Assembly (NCBI RefSeq): GCF_027744825.2
Contig: NC_071349.1
Span: forward strand, 186,001 to 250,000
Source of the DNA: Synchiropus splendidus
Taxonomy: Eukaryota > Chordata > Actinopteri > Syngnathiformes > Callionymidae
Direction of reading: 5' to 3'
Length of the DNA stretch: 64,000 nucleotides
In this document: positions 36,284 through 48,503 of the stretch, in pieces
Numbering within the stretch: position 1 is the first letter of the stretch
Layout: each line of letters begins with the position of its first letter
Notes under the pieces: generated by a model
The model's input: only the letters and a program-made list of their open reading frames with translations
The model's database searches: none
Told to the model about the DNA's origin: nothing
Made by a program: the position numbers and the translations under genes

Positions 36284-39200
36284 CTAGTAGTTGCACATCA
36301 AATCTAAGCTGTCTGAAGTGTTTTTCAAAAGTTATCAACACTTTTATGTTTGGCGTTCCGAAACCCACCTTATCTCAGGCTGAAAAGCGTTTTTGTGCAT
36401 TGTGCCATAACTTTTCATGGAAGCTTCAGAACATGAAATTTTAACCTCCCACTATAGCAGAAAGGGTCTTTCTAGTAGTTGCACATCAAATCTAAACTGT
36501 CTGAAGTGTTTTTCCAAAGTTATCAACACTTTTATGTTTGGCGTTCCGAAACCCACCTTATCTCAGGCTGAAAAGCGTTTTTGTGCATTGTGCCATAACT
36601 TTTCAGGGAAGCTTCAGAACATGAAATTTTAACCTCCCACTATAGCAGAAAGGGTCTTTCTAGTAGTTGCACATCAAATCTAAACTGTCTGAAGTGTTTT
36701 TCCAAAGTTATTAACACTTTTATGTTTGGCGTTCCGAAACCCACCTTATCTCAGGCTGAAAAGCGTTTTTGTGCATTGTGCCATAACTTTTCAGGGAAGC
36801 TTCAGAACATGAAATTTTAACCTCCCACTATAGCAGAAAGGGTCTTTCTAGTAGTTGCACATCAAATCTAAACTGTCTGAAGTGTTTTTCCAAAGTTATC
36901 AACACTTTTATGTTTGGCGTTCCGAAACCCACCTTATCTCAGGCTGAAAAGCGTTTTTACGCATTGTGCCATAACTTTTCAGGGAAGCTTCAGAACATGA
37001 AATTTTAACCTCCCACTATAGCAGAAAGGGTCTTTCTAGTAGGTGCACATCAAATCTAAGCTGTCTGAAGTGTATTTCCAAAGTTATCAACACTTTTATG
37101 TTTGGCGTTCCGAAACCCACCTTATCTCAGGCTGAAAAGCGTTTTTGTGCATTGTGCCATAACTTTTCAGGGAAGCTTCAGAACATGAAATTTTAACCTC
37201 CCACTATTGCAGAAAGGGTCTTTCTAGTAGGTGCACATCAAATCTAAGCTGTCTGAAGTGTTTTTCCAAAGTTATCAACACTTTTATGTTTGGCGTTCCG
37301 AAACCCACCTTATCTCAGGCTGAAAAGCGTTTTTGTGCATTGTGCCATAACTTTTCAGGGAAGCTTCAGAACATGAAATTTTAACCTCCCACTATAGCAG
37401 AAAGGGTCTTTCTAGTAGTTGCACATCAAATCTAAACTGTCTGAAGTGTTTTTCCAAAGTTATTAACACTTTTATGTTTGGCGTTCCGAAACCCACCTTA
37501 TCTCAGGCTGAAAAGCGTTTTTACGCATTGTGCCATAACTTTTCAGGGAAGCTTCAGAACATGAAATTTTAACCTCCCACTATAGCAGAAAGGGTCTTTC
37601 TAGTAGGTGCACATCAAATCTAAGCTGTCTGAAGTGTTTTTCGAAAGTTATCAACACTTTTATGTTTGGCGTTCCGAAACCCACCTTATCTCAGGCTGAA
37701 AAGCGTTTTTGTGCATTGTGCCATAACTTTTCAGGGAAGCTTCAGAACATGAAATTTTAACCTCCCACTATAGCAGAAAGGGTCTTTCTAGTAGTTGCAC
37801 ATCAAATCTAAGCTGTCTGAAGTGTTTTTCAAAAGTTATCAACACTTTTATGTTTGGCGTTCCGAAACCCACCTTATCTCAGGCTGAAAAGCGTTTTTGT
37901 GCATTGTGCCATAACTTTTCAGGGAAGCTTCAGAACATGAAATTTTAACCTCCCACTATAGCAGAAAGGGTCTTTCTAGTAGTTGCACATCAAATCTAAA
38001 CTGTCTGAAGTGTTTTTCCAAAGTTATCAACACTTTTATGTTTGGCGTTCCGAAACCCACCTTATCTCAGGCTGAAAAGCGTTTTTACGCATTGTGCCAT
38101 AACTTTTCAGGGAAGCTTCAGAACATGAAATTTTAACCTCCCACTATAGCAGAAAGGGTCTTTCTAGTAGGTGCACATCAAATCTAAGCTGTCTGAAGTG
38201 TTTTTCCAAAGTTATCAACACTTTTATGTTTGGCGTTCCGAAACCCACCTTATCTCAGGCTGAAAAGCGTTTTTGTGCATTGTGCCATAACTTTTCAGGG
38301 AAGCTTCAGAACATGAAATTTTAACCTCCCACTATAGCAGAAAGGGTCTTTCTAGTAGTTGCACATCAAATCTAAACTGTCTGAAGTGTTTTTCCAAAGT
38401 TATGAACACTTTTATGTTTGGCGTTCCGAAACCCACCTTATCTCAGGCTGAAAAGCGTTTTTGTGCATTGTGCCATAACTTTTCAGGGAAGCTTCAGAAC
38501 ATGAAATTTTAACCTCCCACTATAGCAGAAAGGGTCTTTCTAGTAGTTGCACATCAAATCTAAACTGTCTGAAGTGTTTTTCCAAAGTTATCAACACTTT
38601 TATGTTTGGCGTTCCGAAACCCACCTTATCTCAGGCTGAAAAGCGTTTTTGTGCATTGTGCCATAACTTTTCAGGGAAGCTTCAGAACATGAAATTTTAA
38701 CCTCCCACTATAGCAGAAAGGGTCTTTCTTGTAGTTGCACATCAAATCTAAACTGTCTGAAGTGTTTTTCCAAAGTTATGAACACTTTTATGTTTGGCGT
38801 TCCGAAACCCACCTTATCTCAGGCTGAAAAGCGTTTTTGTGCATTGTGCCATAACTTTTCAGGGAAGCTTCAGAACATGAAATTTTAACCTCCCACTATA
38901 GCAGAAAGGGTCTTTCTAGTAGTTGCACATCAAATCTAAACTGTCTGATGTGTTTTTCCAAAGTTATCAACACTTTTATGTTTGGCGTTCCGAAACCCAC
39001 CTTATCTCAGGCTGAAAAGCGTTTTTACGCATTGTGCCATAACTTTTCAGGGAAGCTTCAGAACATGAAATTTTAACCTCCCACTATAGCAGAAAGGGTC
39101 TTTCTAGTAGGTGCACATCAAATCTAAGCTGTCTGAAGTGTTTTTCCAAAGTTATCAACACTTTTATGTTTGGCGTTCCGAAACCCACCTTATCTCAGGC

Positions 39201-39667
39201 TGAAAAGCGTTTTTGTGCATTGTGCCATAACTTTTCAGGGAAGCTTGAGAACATGAAATTTTAACCTCCCACTATAGCAGAAAGGGTCTTTCTAGTAGTT
39301 GCACATCAAATCTAAACTGTCTGAAGTGTTTTTCCAAAGTTATTAACACTTTTATGTTTGGCGTTCCGAAACCCACCTTATCTCAGGCTGAAAAGCGTTT
39401 TTACGCATTGTGCCATAACTTTTCAGGGAAGCTTCAGAACATGAAATTTTAACCTCCCACTATAGCAGAAAGGGTCTTTCTAGTAGGTGCACATCAAATC
39501 TAAGCTGTCTGAAGTGTTTTTCGAAAGTTATCAACACTTTTATGTTTGGCGTTCCGAAACCCACCTTATCTCAGGCTGAAAAGCGTTTTTGTGCATTGTG
39601 CCATAACTTTTCAGGGAAGCTTCAGAACATGAAATTTTAACCTCCCACTATAGCAGAAAGGGTCTTT
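36284..39667. repeat. 18-monomer HOR block, copy 2 (M194-M211)
   Basis: It has the same order and markers as copy 1, but a single CTGATGTG B unit at 38,916 where copy 1 has two adjacent ones (35,344 and 35,532). A private CTTGTAG change appears near 38,730. The GTGTATTTCC/CACTATTGC C unit is at 37,036. Confidence 0.88.
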
Positions 39668-41923
39668 CTAGTAGTTGCACATCAAATCTAAGCTGTCTGA
39701 AGTGTTTTTCAAAAGTTATCAACACTTTTATGTTTGGCGTTCCGAAACCCACCTTATCTCAGGCTGAAAAGCGTTTTTGTGCATTGTGCCATAACTTTTC
39801 ATGGAAGCTTCAGAACATGAAATTTTAACCTCCCACTATAGCAGAAAGGGTCTTTCTAGTAGTTGCACATCAAATCTAAACTGTCTGAAGTGTTTTTCCA
39901 AAGTTATCAACACTTTTATGTTTGGCGTTCCGAAACCCACCTTATCTCAGGCTGAAAAGCGTTTTTGTGCATTGTGCCATAACTTTTCAGGGAAGCTTCA
40001 GAACATGAAATTTTAACCTCCCACTATAGCAGAAAGGGTCTTTCTAGTAGTTGCACATCAAATCTAAGCTGTCTGAAGTGTTTTTCAAAAGTTATCAACA
40101 CTTTTATGTTTGGCGTTCCGAAACCCACCTTATCTCAGGCTGAAAAGCGTTTTTGTGCATTGTGCCATAACTTTTCAGGGAAGCTTCAGAACATGAAATT
40201 TTAACCTCCCACTATAGCAGAAAGGGTCTTTCTAGTAGTTGCACATCAAATCTAAACTGTCTGAAGTGTTTTTCCAAAGTTATCAACACTTTTATGTTTG
40301 GCGTTCCGAAACCCACCTTATCTCAGGCTGAAAAGCGTTTTTACGCATTGTGCCATAACTTTTCAGGGAAGCTTCAGAACATGAAATTTTAACCTCCCAC
40401 TATAGCAGAAAGGGTCTTTCTAGTAGGTGCACATCAAATCTAAGCTGTCTGAAGTGTTTTTCCAAAGTTATCAACACTTTTATGTTTGGCGTTCCGAAAC
40501 CCACCTTATCTCAGGCTGAAAAGCGTTTTTGTGCATTGTGCCATAACTTTTCAGGGAAGCTTCAGAACATGAAATTTTAACCTCCCACTATAGCAGAAAG
40601 GGTCTTTCTAGTAGTTGCACATCAAATCTAAACTGTCTGAAGTGTTTTTCCAAAGTTATCAACACTTTTATGTTTGGCGTTCCGAAACCCACCTTATCTC
40701 AGGCTGAAAAGCGTTTTTGTGCATTGTGCCATAACTTTTCAGGGAAGCTTCAGAACATGAAATTTTAACCTCCCACTATAGCAGAAAGGGTCTTTCTAGT
40801 AGTTGCACATCAAATCTAAACTGTCTGAAGTGTTTTTCCAAAGTTATCAACACTTTTATGTTTGGCGTTCCGAAACCCACCTTATCTCAGGCTGAAAAGC
40901 GTTTTTGTGCATTGTGCCATAACTTTTCAGGGAAGCTTCAGAACATGAAATTTTAACCTCCCACTATAGCAGAAAGGGTCTTTCTAGTAGTTGCACATCA
41001 AATCTAAACTGTCTGAAGTGTTTTTCCAAAGTTATGAACACTTTTATGTTTGGCGTTCCGAAACCCACCTTATCTCAGGCTGAAAAGCGTTTTTGTGCAT
41101 TGTGCCATAACTTTTCAGGGAAGCTTCAGAACATGAAGTTTTAACCTCCCACTATAGCAGAAAGGGTCTTTCTAGTAGTTGCACATCAAATCTAAACTGT
41201 CTGATGTGTTTTTCCAAAGTTATCAACACTTTTATGTTTGGCGTTCCGAAACCCACCTTATCTCAGGCTGAAAAGCGTTTTTACGCATTGTGCCATAACT
41301 TTTCAGGGAAGCTTCAGAACATGAAATTTTAACCTCCCACTATAGCAGAAAGGGTCTTTCTAGTAGGTGCACATCAAATCTAAGCTGTCTGAAGTGTTTT
41401 TCCAAAGTTATCAACACTTTTATGTTTGGCGTTCCGAAACCCACCTTATCTCAGGCTGAAAAGCGTTTTTGTGCATTGTGCCATAACTTTTCAGGGAAGC
41501 TTGAGAACATGAAATTTTAACCTCCCACTATAGCAGAAAGGGTCTTTCTAGTAGTTGCACATCAAATCTAAACTGTCTGAAGTGTTTTTCCAAAGTTATT
41601 AACACTTTTATGTTTGGCGTTCCGAAACCCACCTTATCTCAGGCTGAAAAGCGTTTTTACGCATTGTGCCATAACTTTTCAGGGAAGCTTCAGAACATGA
41701 AATTTTAACCTCCCACTATAGCAGAAAGGGTCTTTCTAGTAGGTGCACATCAAATCTAAGCTGTCTGAAGTGTTTTTCGAAAGTTATCAACACTTTTATG
41801 TTTGGCGTTCCGAAACCCACCTTATCTCAGGCTGAAAAGCGTTTTTGTGCATTGTGCCATAACTTTTCAGGGAAGCTTCAGAACATGAAATTTTAACCTC
41901 CCACTATAGCAGAAAGGGTCTTT
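39668..41923. repeat. 12-monomer internally deleted HOR block (M212-M223)
   Basis: Order is F(TCATGG)-G-F-B-C-G-G-A(G53)-B-C-D-E. Compared with copies 1 and 2, the stretch A-B-C-C-D-E between G and F is absent (six units), and the first G53 A unit is replaced by a plain G. The A(G53) unit at 40,984 has a private CATGAAGTT change. The end (A34T B, C144G C, D, E) matches the earlier copies. Confidence 0.83.
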
Positions 41924-44367
41924 CTAGTAGTTGCACATCAAATCTAAGCTGTCTGAAGTGTTTTTCAAAAGTTATCAACACTTTTATGTTTGGCGTTCCG
42001 AAACCCACCTTATCTCAGGCTGAAAAGCGTTTTTGTGCATTGTGCCATAACTTTTCATGGAAGCTTCAGAACATGAAATTTTAACCTCCCACTATAGCAG
42101 AAAGGGTCTTTCTAGTAGTTGCACATCAAATCTAAACTGTCTGAAGTGTTTTTCCAAAGTTATCAACACTTTTATGTTTGGCGTTCCGAAACCCACCTTA
42201 TCTCAGGCTGAAAAGCGTTTTTGTGCATTGTGCCATAACTTTTCAGGGAAGCTTCAGAACATGAAATTTTAACCTCCCACTATAGCAGAAAGGGTCTTTC
42301 TAGTAGTTGCACATCAAATCTAAACTGTCTGAAGTGTTTTTCCAAAGTTATTAACACTTTTATGTTTGGCGTTCCGAAACCCACCTTATCTCAGGCTGAA
42401 AAGCGTTTTTGTGCATTGTGCCATAACTTTTCAGGGAAGCTTCAGAACATGAAATTTTAACCTCCCACTATAGCAGAAAGGGTCTTTCTAGTAGTTGCAC
42501 ATCAAATCTAAACTGTCTGAAGTGTTTTTCCAAAGTTATCAACACTTTTATGTTTGGCGTTCCGAAACCCACCTTATCTCAGGCTGAAAAGCGTTTTTAC
42601 GCATTGTGCCATAACTTTTCAGGGAAGCTTCAGAACATGAAATTTTAACCTCCCACTATAGCAGAAAGGGTCTTTCTAGTAGGTGCACATCAAATCTAAG
42701 CTGTCTGAAGTGTATTTCCAAAGTTATCAACACTTTTATGTTTGGCGTTCCGAAACCCACCTTATCTCAGGCTGAAAAGCGTTTTTGTGCATTGTGCCAT
42801 AACTTTTCAGGGAAGCTTCAGAACATGAAATTTTAACCTCCCACTATTGCAGAAAGGGTCTTTCTAGTAGGTGCACATCAAATCTAAGCTGTCTGAAGTG
42901 TTTTTCCAAAGTTATCAACACTTTTATGTTTGGCGTTCCGAAACCCACCTTATCTCAGGCTGAAAAGCGTTTTTGTGCATTGTGCCATAACTTTTCAGGG
43001 AAGCTTCAGAACATGAAATTTTAACCTCCCACTATAGCAGAAAGGGTCTTTCTAGTAGTTGCACATCAAATCTAAACTGTCTGAAGTGTTTTTCCAAAGT
43101 TATTAACACTTTTATGTTTGGCGTTCCGAAACCCACCTTATCTCAGGCTGAAAAGCGTTTTTACGCATTGTGCCATAACTTTTCAGGGAAGCTTCAGAAC
43201 ATGAAATTTTAACCTCCCACTATAGCAGAAAGGGTCTTTCTAGTAGGTGCACATCAAATCTAAGCTGTCTGAAGTGTTTTTCGAAAGTTATCAACACTTT
43301 TATGTTTGGCGTTCCGAAACCCACCTTATCTCAGGCTGAAAAGCGTTTTTGTGCATTGTGCCATAACTTTTCAGGGAAGCTTCAGAACATGAAATTTTAA
43401 CCTCCCACTATAGCAGAAAGGGTCTTTCTAGTAGTTGCACATCAAATCTAAGCTGTCTGAAGTGTTTTTCAAAAGTTATCAACACTTTTATGTTTGGCGT
43501 TCCGAAACCCACCTTATCTCAGGCTGAAAAGCGTTTTTGTGCATTGTGCCATAACTTTTCAGGGAAGCTTCAGAACATGAAATTTTAACCTCCCACTATA
43601 GCAGAAAGGGTCTTTCTAGTAGTTGCACATCAAATCTAAACTGTCTGAAGTGTTTTTCCAAAGTTATCAACACTTTTATGTTTGGCGTTCCGAAACCCAC
43701 CTTATCTCAGGCTGAAAAGCGTTTTTACGCATTGTGCCATAACTTTTCAGGGAAGCTTCAGAACATGAAATTTTAACCTCCCACTATAGCAGAAAGGGTC
43801 TTTCTAGTAGGTGCACATCAAATCTAAGCTGTCTGAAGTGTTTTTCCAAAGTTATCAACACTTTTATGTTTGGCGTTCCGAAACCCACCTTATCTCAGGC
43901 TGAAAAGCGTTTTTGTGCATTGTGCCATAACTTTTCAGGGAAGCTTCAGAACATGAAATTTTAACCTCCCACTATAGCAGAAAGGGTCTTTCTAGTAGTT
44001 GCACATCAAATCTAAACTGTCTGAAGTGTTTTTCCAAAGTTATCAACACTTTTATGTTTGGCGTTCCGAAACCCACCTTATCTCAGGCTGAAAAGCGTTT
44101 TTGTGCATTGTGCCATAACTTTTCAGGGAAGCTTCAGAACATGAAATTTTAACCTCCCACTATAGCAGAAAGGGTCTTTCTAGTAGTTGCACATCAAATC
44201 TAAACTGTCTGATGTGTTTTTCCAAAGTTATCAACACTTTTATGTTTGGCGTTCCGAAACCCACCTTATCTCAGGCTGAAAAGCGTTTTTACGCATTGTG
44301 CCATAACTTTTCAGGGAAGCTTCAGAACATGAAATTTTAACCTCCCACTATAGCAGAAAGGGTCTTT
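41924..44367. repeat. 13-monomer HOR block, truncated at its right end (M224-M236)
   Basis: Order is F(TCATGG)-G-A-B-C-C-D-E-F-B-C-G-B. The first eleven units match copies 1 and 2, including the GTGTATTTCC/CACTATTGC unit at 42,676. The right end stops after a CTGATGTG B unit (44,180) that joins directly to the next marked F, skipping the usual C144G C, D and E. Confidence 0.83.
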
Positions 44368-47300
44368 CTAGTAGTTGCACATAAAATCTAAGCTGTCTGA
44401 AGTGTTTTTCAAAAGTTATCAACACTTTTATGTTTGGCGTTCCGAAACCCACCTTATCTCAGGCTGAAAAGCGTTTTTGTGCATTGTGCCATAACTTTTC
44501 ATGGAAGCTTCAGAACATGAAATTTTAACCTCCCACTATAGCAGAAAGGGTCTTTCTAGTAGTTGCACATCAAATCTAAACTGTCTGAAGTGTTTTTCCA
44601 AAGTTATCAACACTTTTATGTTTGGCGTTCCGAAACCCACCTTATCTCAGGCTGAAAAGCGTTTTTGTGCATTGTGCCATAACTTTTCAGGGAAGCTTCA
44701 GAACATGAAATTTTAACCTCCCACTATAGCAGAAAGGGTCTTTCTAGTAGTTGCACATCAAATCTAAACTGTCTGAAGTGTTTTTCCAAAGTTATTAACA
44801 CTTTTATGTTTGGCGTTCCGAAACCCACCTTATCTCAGGCTGAAAAGCGTTTTTGTGCATTGTGCCATAACTTTTCAGGGAAGCTTCAGAACATGAAATT
44901 TTAACCTCCCACTATAGCAGAAAGGGTCTTTCTAGTAGTTGCACATCAAATCTAAACTGTCTGAAGTGTTTTTCCAAAGTTATCAACACTTTTATGTTTG
45001 GCGTTCCGAAACCCACCTTATCTCAGGCTGAAAAGCGTTTTTACGCATTGTGCCATAACTTTTCAGGGAAGCTTCAGAACATGAAATTTTAACCTCCCAC
45101 TATAGCAGAAAGGGTCTTTCTAGTAGGTGCACATCAAATCTAAGCTGTCTGAAGTGTATTTCCAAAGTTATCAACACTTTTATGTTTGGCGTTCCGAAAC
45201 CCACCTTATCTCAGGCTGAAAAGCGTTTTTGTGCATTGTGCCATAACTTTTCAGGGAAGCTTCAGAACATGAAATTTTAACCTCCCACTATTGCAGAAAG
45301 GGTCTTTCTAGTAGGTGCACATCAAATCTAAGCTGTCTGAAGTGTTTTTCCAAAGTTATCAACACTTTTATGTTTGGCGTTCCGAAACCCACCTTATCTC
45401 AGGCTGAAAAGCGTTTTTGTGCATTGTGCCATAACTTTTCAGGGAAGCTTCAGAACATGAAATTTTAACCTCCCACTATAGCAGAAAGGGTCTTTCTAGT
45501 AGTTGCACATCAAATCTAAACTGTCTGAAGTGTTTTTCCAAAGTTATTAACACTTTTATGTTTGGCGTTCCGAAACCCACCTTATCTCAGGCTGAAAAGC
45601 GTTTTTACGCATTGTGCCATAACTTTTCAGGGAAGCTTCAGAACATGAAATTTTAACCTCCCACTATAGCAGAAAGGGTCTTTCTAGTAGGTGCACATCA
45701 AATCTAAGCTGTCTGAAGTGTTTTTCGAAAGTTATCAACACTTTTATGTTTGGCGTTCCGAAACCCACCTTATCTCAGGCTGAAAAGCGTTTTTGTGCAT
45801 TGTGCCATAACTTTTCAGGGAAGCTTCAGAACATGAAATTTTAACCTCCCACTATAGCAGAAAGGGTCTTTCTAGTAGTTGCACATCAAATCTAAGCTGT
45901 CTGAAGTGTTTTTCAAAAGTTATCAACACTTTTATGTTTGGCGTTCCGAAACCCACCTTATCTCAGGCTGAAAAGCGTTTTTGTGCATTGTGCCATAACT
46001 TTTCAGGGAAGCTTCAGAACATGAAATTTTAACCTCCCACTATAGCAGAAAGGGTCTTTCTAGTAGTTGCACATCAAATCTAAACTGTCTGAAGTGTTTT
46101 TCCAAAGTTATCAACACTTTTATGTTTGGCGTTCCGAAACCCACCTTATCTCAGGCTGAAAAGCGTTTTTGTGCATTGTGCCATAACTTTTCAGGGAAGC
46201 TTCAGAACATGAAATTTTAACCTCCCACTATAGCAGAAAGGGTCTTTCTAGTAGTTGCACATCAAATCTAAACTGTCTGAAGTGTTTTTCCAAAGTTATT
46301 AACACTTTTATGTTTGGCGTTCCGAAACCCACCTTATCTCAGGCTGAAAAGCGTTTTTGTGCATTGTGCCATAACTTTTCAGGGAAGCTTCAGAACATGA
46401 AATTTTAACCTCCCACTATAGCAGAAAGGGTCTTTCTAGTAGTTGCACATCAAATCTAAACTGTCTGAAGTGTTTTTCCAAAGTTATCAACACTTTTATG
46501 TTTGGCGTTCCGAAACCCACCTTATCTCAGGCTGAAAAGCGTTTTTACGCATTGTGCCATAACTTTTCAGGGAAGCTTCAGAACATGAAATTTTAACCTC
46601 CCACTATAGCAGAAAGGGTCTTTCTAGTAGGTGCACATCAAATCTAAGCTGTCTGAAGTGTTTTTCCAAAGTTATCAACACTTTTATGTTTGGCGTTCCG
46701 AAACCCACCTTATCTCAGGCTGAAAAGCGTTTTTGTGCATTGTGCCATAACTTTTCAGGGAAGCTTCAGAACATGAAATTTTAACCTCCCACTATAGCAG
46801 AAAGGGTCTTTCTAGTAGTTGCACATCAAATCTAAACTGTCTGAAGTGTTTTTCCAAAGTTATCAACACTTTTATGTTTGGCGTTCCGAAACCCACCTTA
46901 TCTCAGGCTGAAAAGCGTTTTTGTGCATTGTGCCATAACTTTTCAGGGAAGCTTCAGAACATGAAATTTTAACCTCCCACTATAGCAGAAAGGGTCTTTC
47001 TAGTAGTTGCACATCAAATCTAAACTGTCTGAAGTGTTTTTCCAAAGTTATTAACACTTTTATGTTTGGCGTTCCGAAACCCACCTTATCTCAGGCTGAA
47101 AAGCGTTTTTGTGCATTGTGCCATAACTTTTCAGGGAAGCTTCAGAACATGAAATTTTAACCTCCCACTTTTGCAGAAAGGGTCTTTCTAGTAGTTGCAC
47201 ATCAAATCTAAACTGTCTGAAGTGTTTTTCCAAAGTTATGAACACTTTTATGTTTGGCGTTCCGAAACCCACCTTATCTCAGGCTGAAAAGCGTTTTTGT

Positions 47301-48503
47301 GCATTGTGCCATAACTTTTCAGGAAAGCTTCAGAACATGAAATTTTAACCTCCCACTATAGCAGAAAGGGTCTTTCTAGTAGTTGCACATCAAATCTAAA
47401 CTGTCTGAAGTGTTTTTCCAAAGTTATCAACACTTTTATGTTTGGCGTTCCGAAACCCACCTTATCTCAGGCTGAAAAGCGTTTTTACGCATTGTGCCAT
47501 AACTTTTCAGGGAAGCTTCAGAACATGAAATTTTAACCTCCCACTATAGCAGAAAGGGTCTTTCTAGTAGGTGCACATCAAATCTAAGCTGTCTGAAGTG
47601 TTTTTCCAAAGTTATTAACACTTTTATGTTTGGCGTTCCGAAACCCACCTTATCTCAGGCTGAAAAGCGTTTTTGTGCATTGTGCCATAACTTTTCAGGG
47701 AAGCTTCAGAACATGAAATTTTAACCTCCCACTATAGCAGAAAGGGTCTTTCTAGTAGTTGCACATCAAATCTAAACTGTCTGAAGTGTTTTTCCAAAGT
47801 TATTAACACTTTTATGTTTGGCGTTCCGAAACCCACCTTATCTCAGGCTGAAAAGCGTTTTTGTGCATTGTGCCATAACTTTTCAGGGAAGCTTCAGAAC
47901 ATGAAATTTTAACCTCCCACTATAGCAGAAAGGGTCTTTCTAGTAGTTGCACATCAAATCTAAACTGTCTGAAGTGTTTTTCCAAAGTTGTTAACACTTT
48001 TATGTTTGGCGTTCCGAAACCCACCTTATCTCAGGCTGAAAAGCGTTTTTGTGCATTGTGCCATAACTTTTCAGGGAAGCTTCAGAACATGAAATTTTAA
48101 CCTCCCACTATAGCAGAAAGGGTCTTTCTAGTAGTTGCACATCAAATCTAAACTGTCTGAAGTGTTTTTCCAAAGTTATTAACACTTTTATGTTTGGCGT
48201 TCCGAAACCCACCTTATCTCAGGCTGAAAAGCGTTTTTGTGCATTGTGCCATAACTTTTCAGGGAAGCTTCAGAACATGAAATTTTAACCTCCCACTATA
48301 GCAGAAAGGGTCTTTCTAGTAGTTGCACATCAAATCTAAACTGTCTGAAGTGTTTTTCCAAAGTTATCAACACTTTTATGTTTGGCGTTCCGAAACCCAC
48401 CTTATCTCAGGCTGAAAAGCGTTTTTACGCATTGTGCCATAACTTTTCAGGGAAGCATCAGAACATGAAATTTTAACCTCCCACTATAGCAGAAAGGGTC
48501 TTT
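44368..48503. repeat. 22-monomer block, copy 1 (M237-M258)
   Basis: Order is F-G-A-B-C-C-D-E-F-G-A-B-C-G-A-A(G53)-B-C(T53)-A-A-A-B. Markers are TCATGG (44,368), ACATAAAATC (44,368, private), GTGTATTTCC (45,120), CACTTTTGC (47,000, private), TATGAAC with CAGGAAAG (47,188), a C unit with T53 (47,564), TTGTTAAC (47,940, private) and GCATCAGAAC (48,316). The order recurs 64 units (12,032 bases) later. Confidence 0.85.

Noticed and set aside
47060..47272. 70-codon minus-strand open frame
   Set aside because: It exists because the CACTTTTGC variant removes a TAG stop present on the minus strand in normal units.
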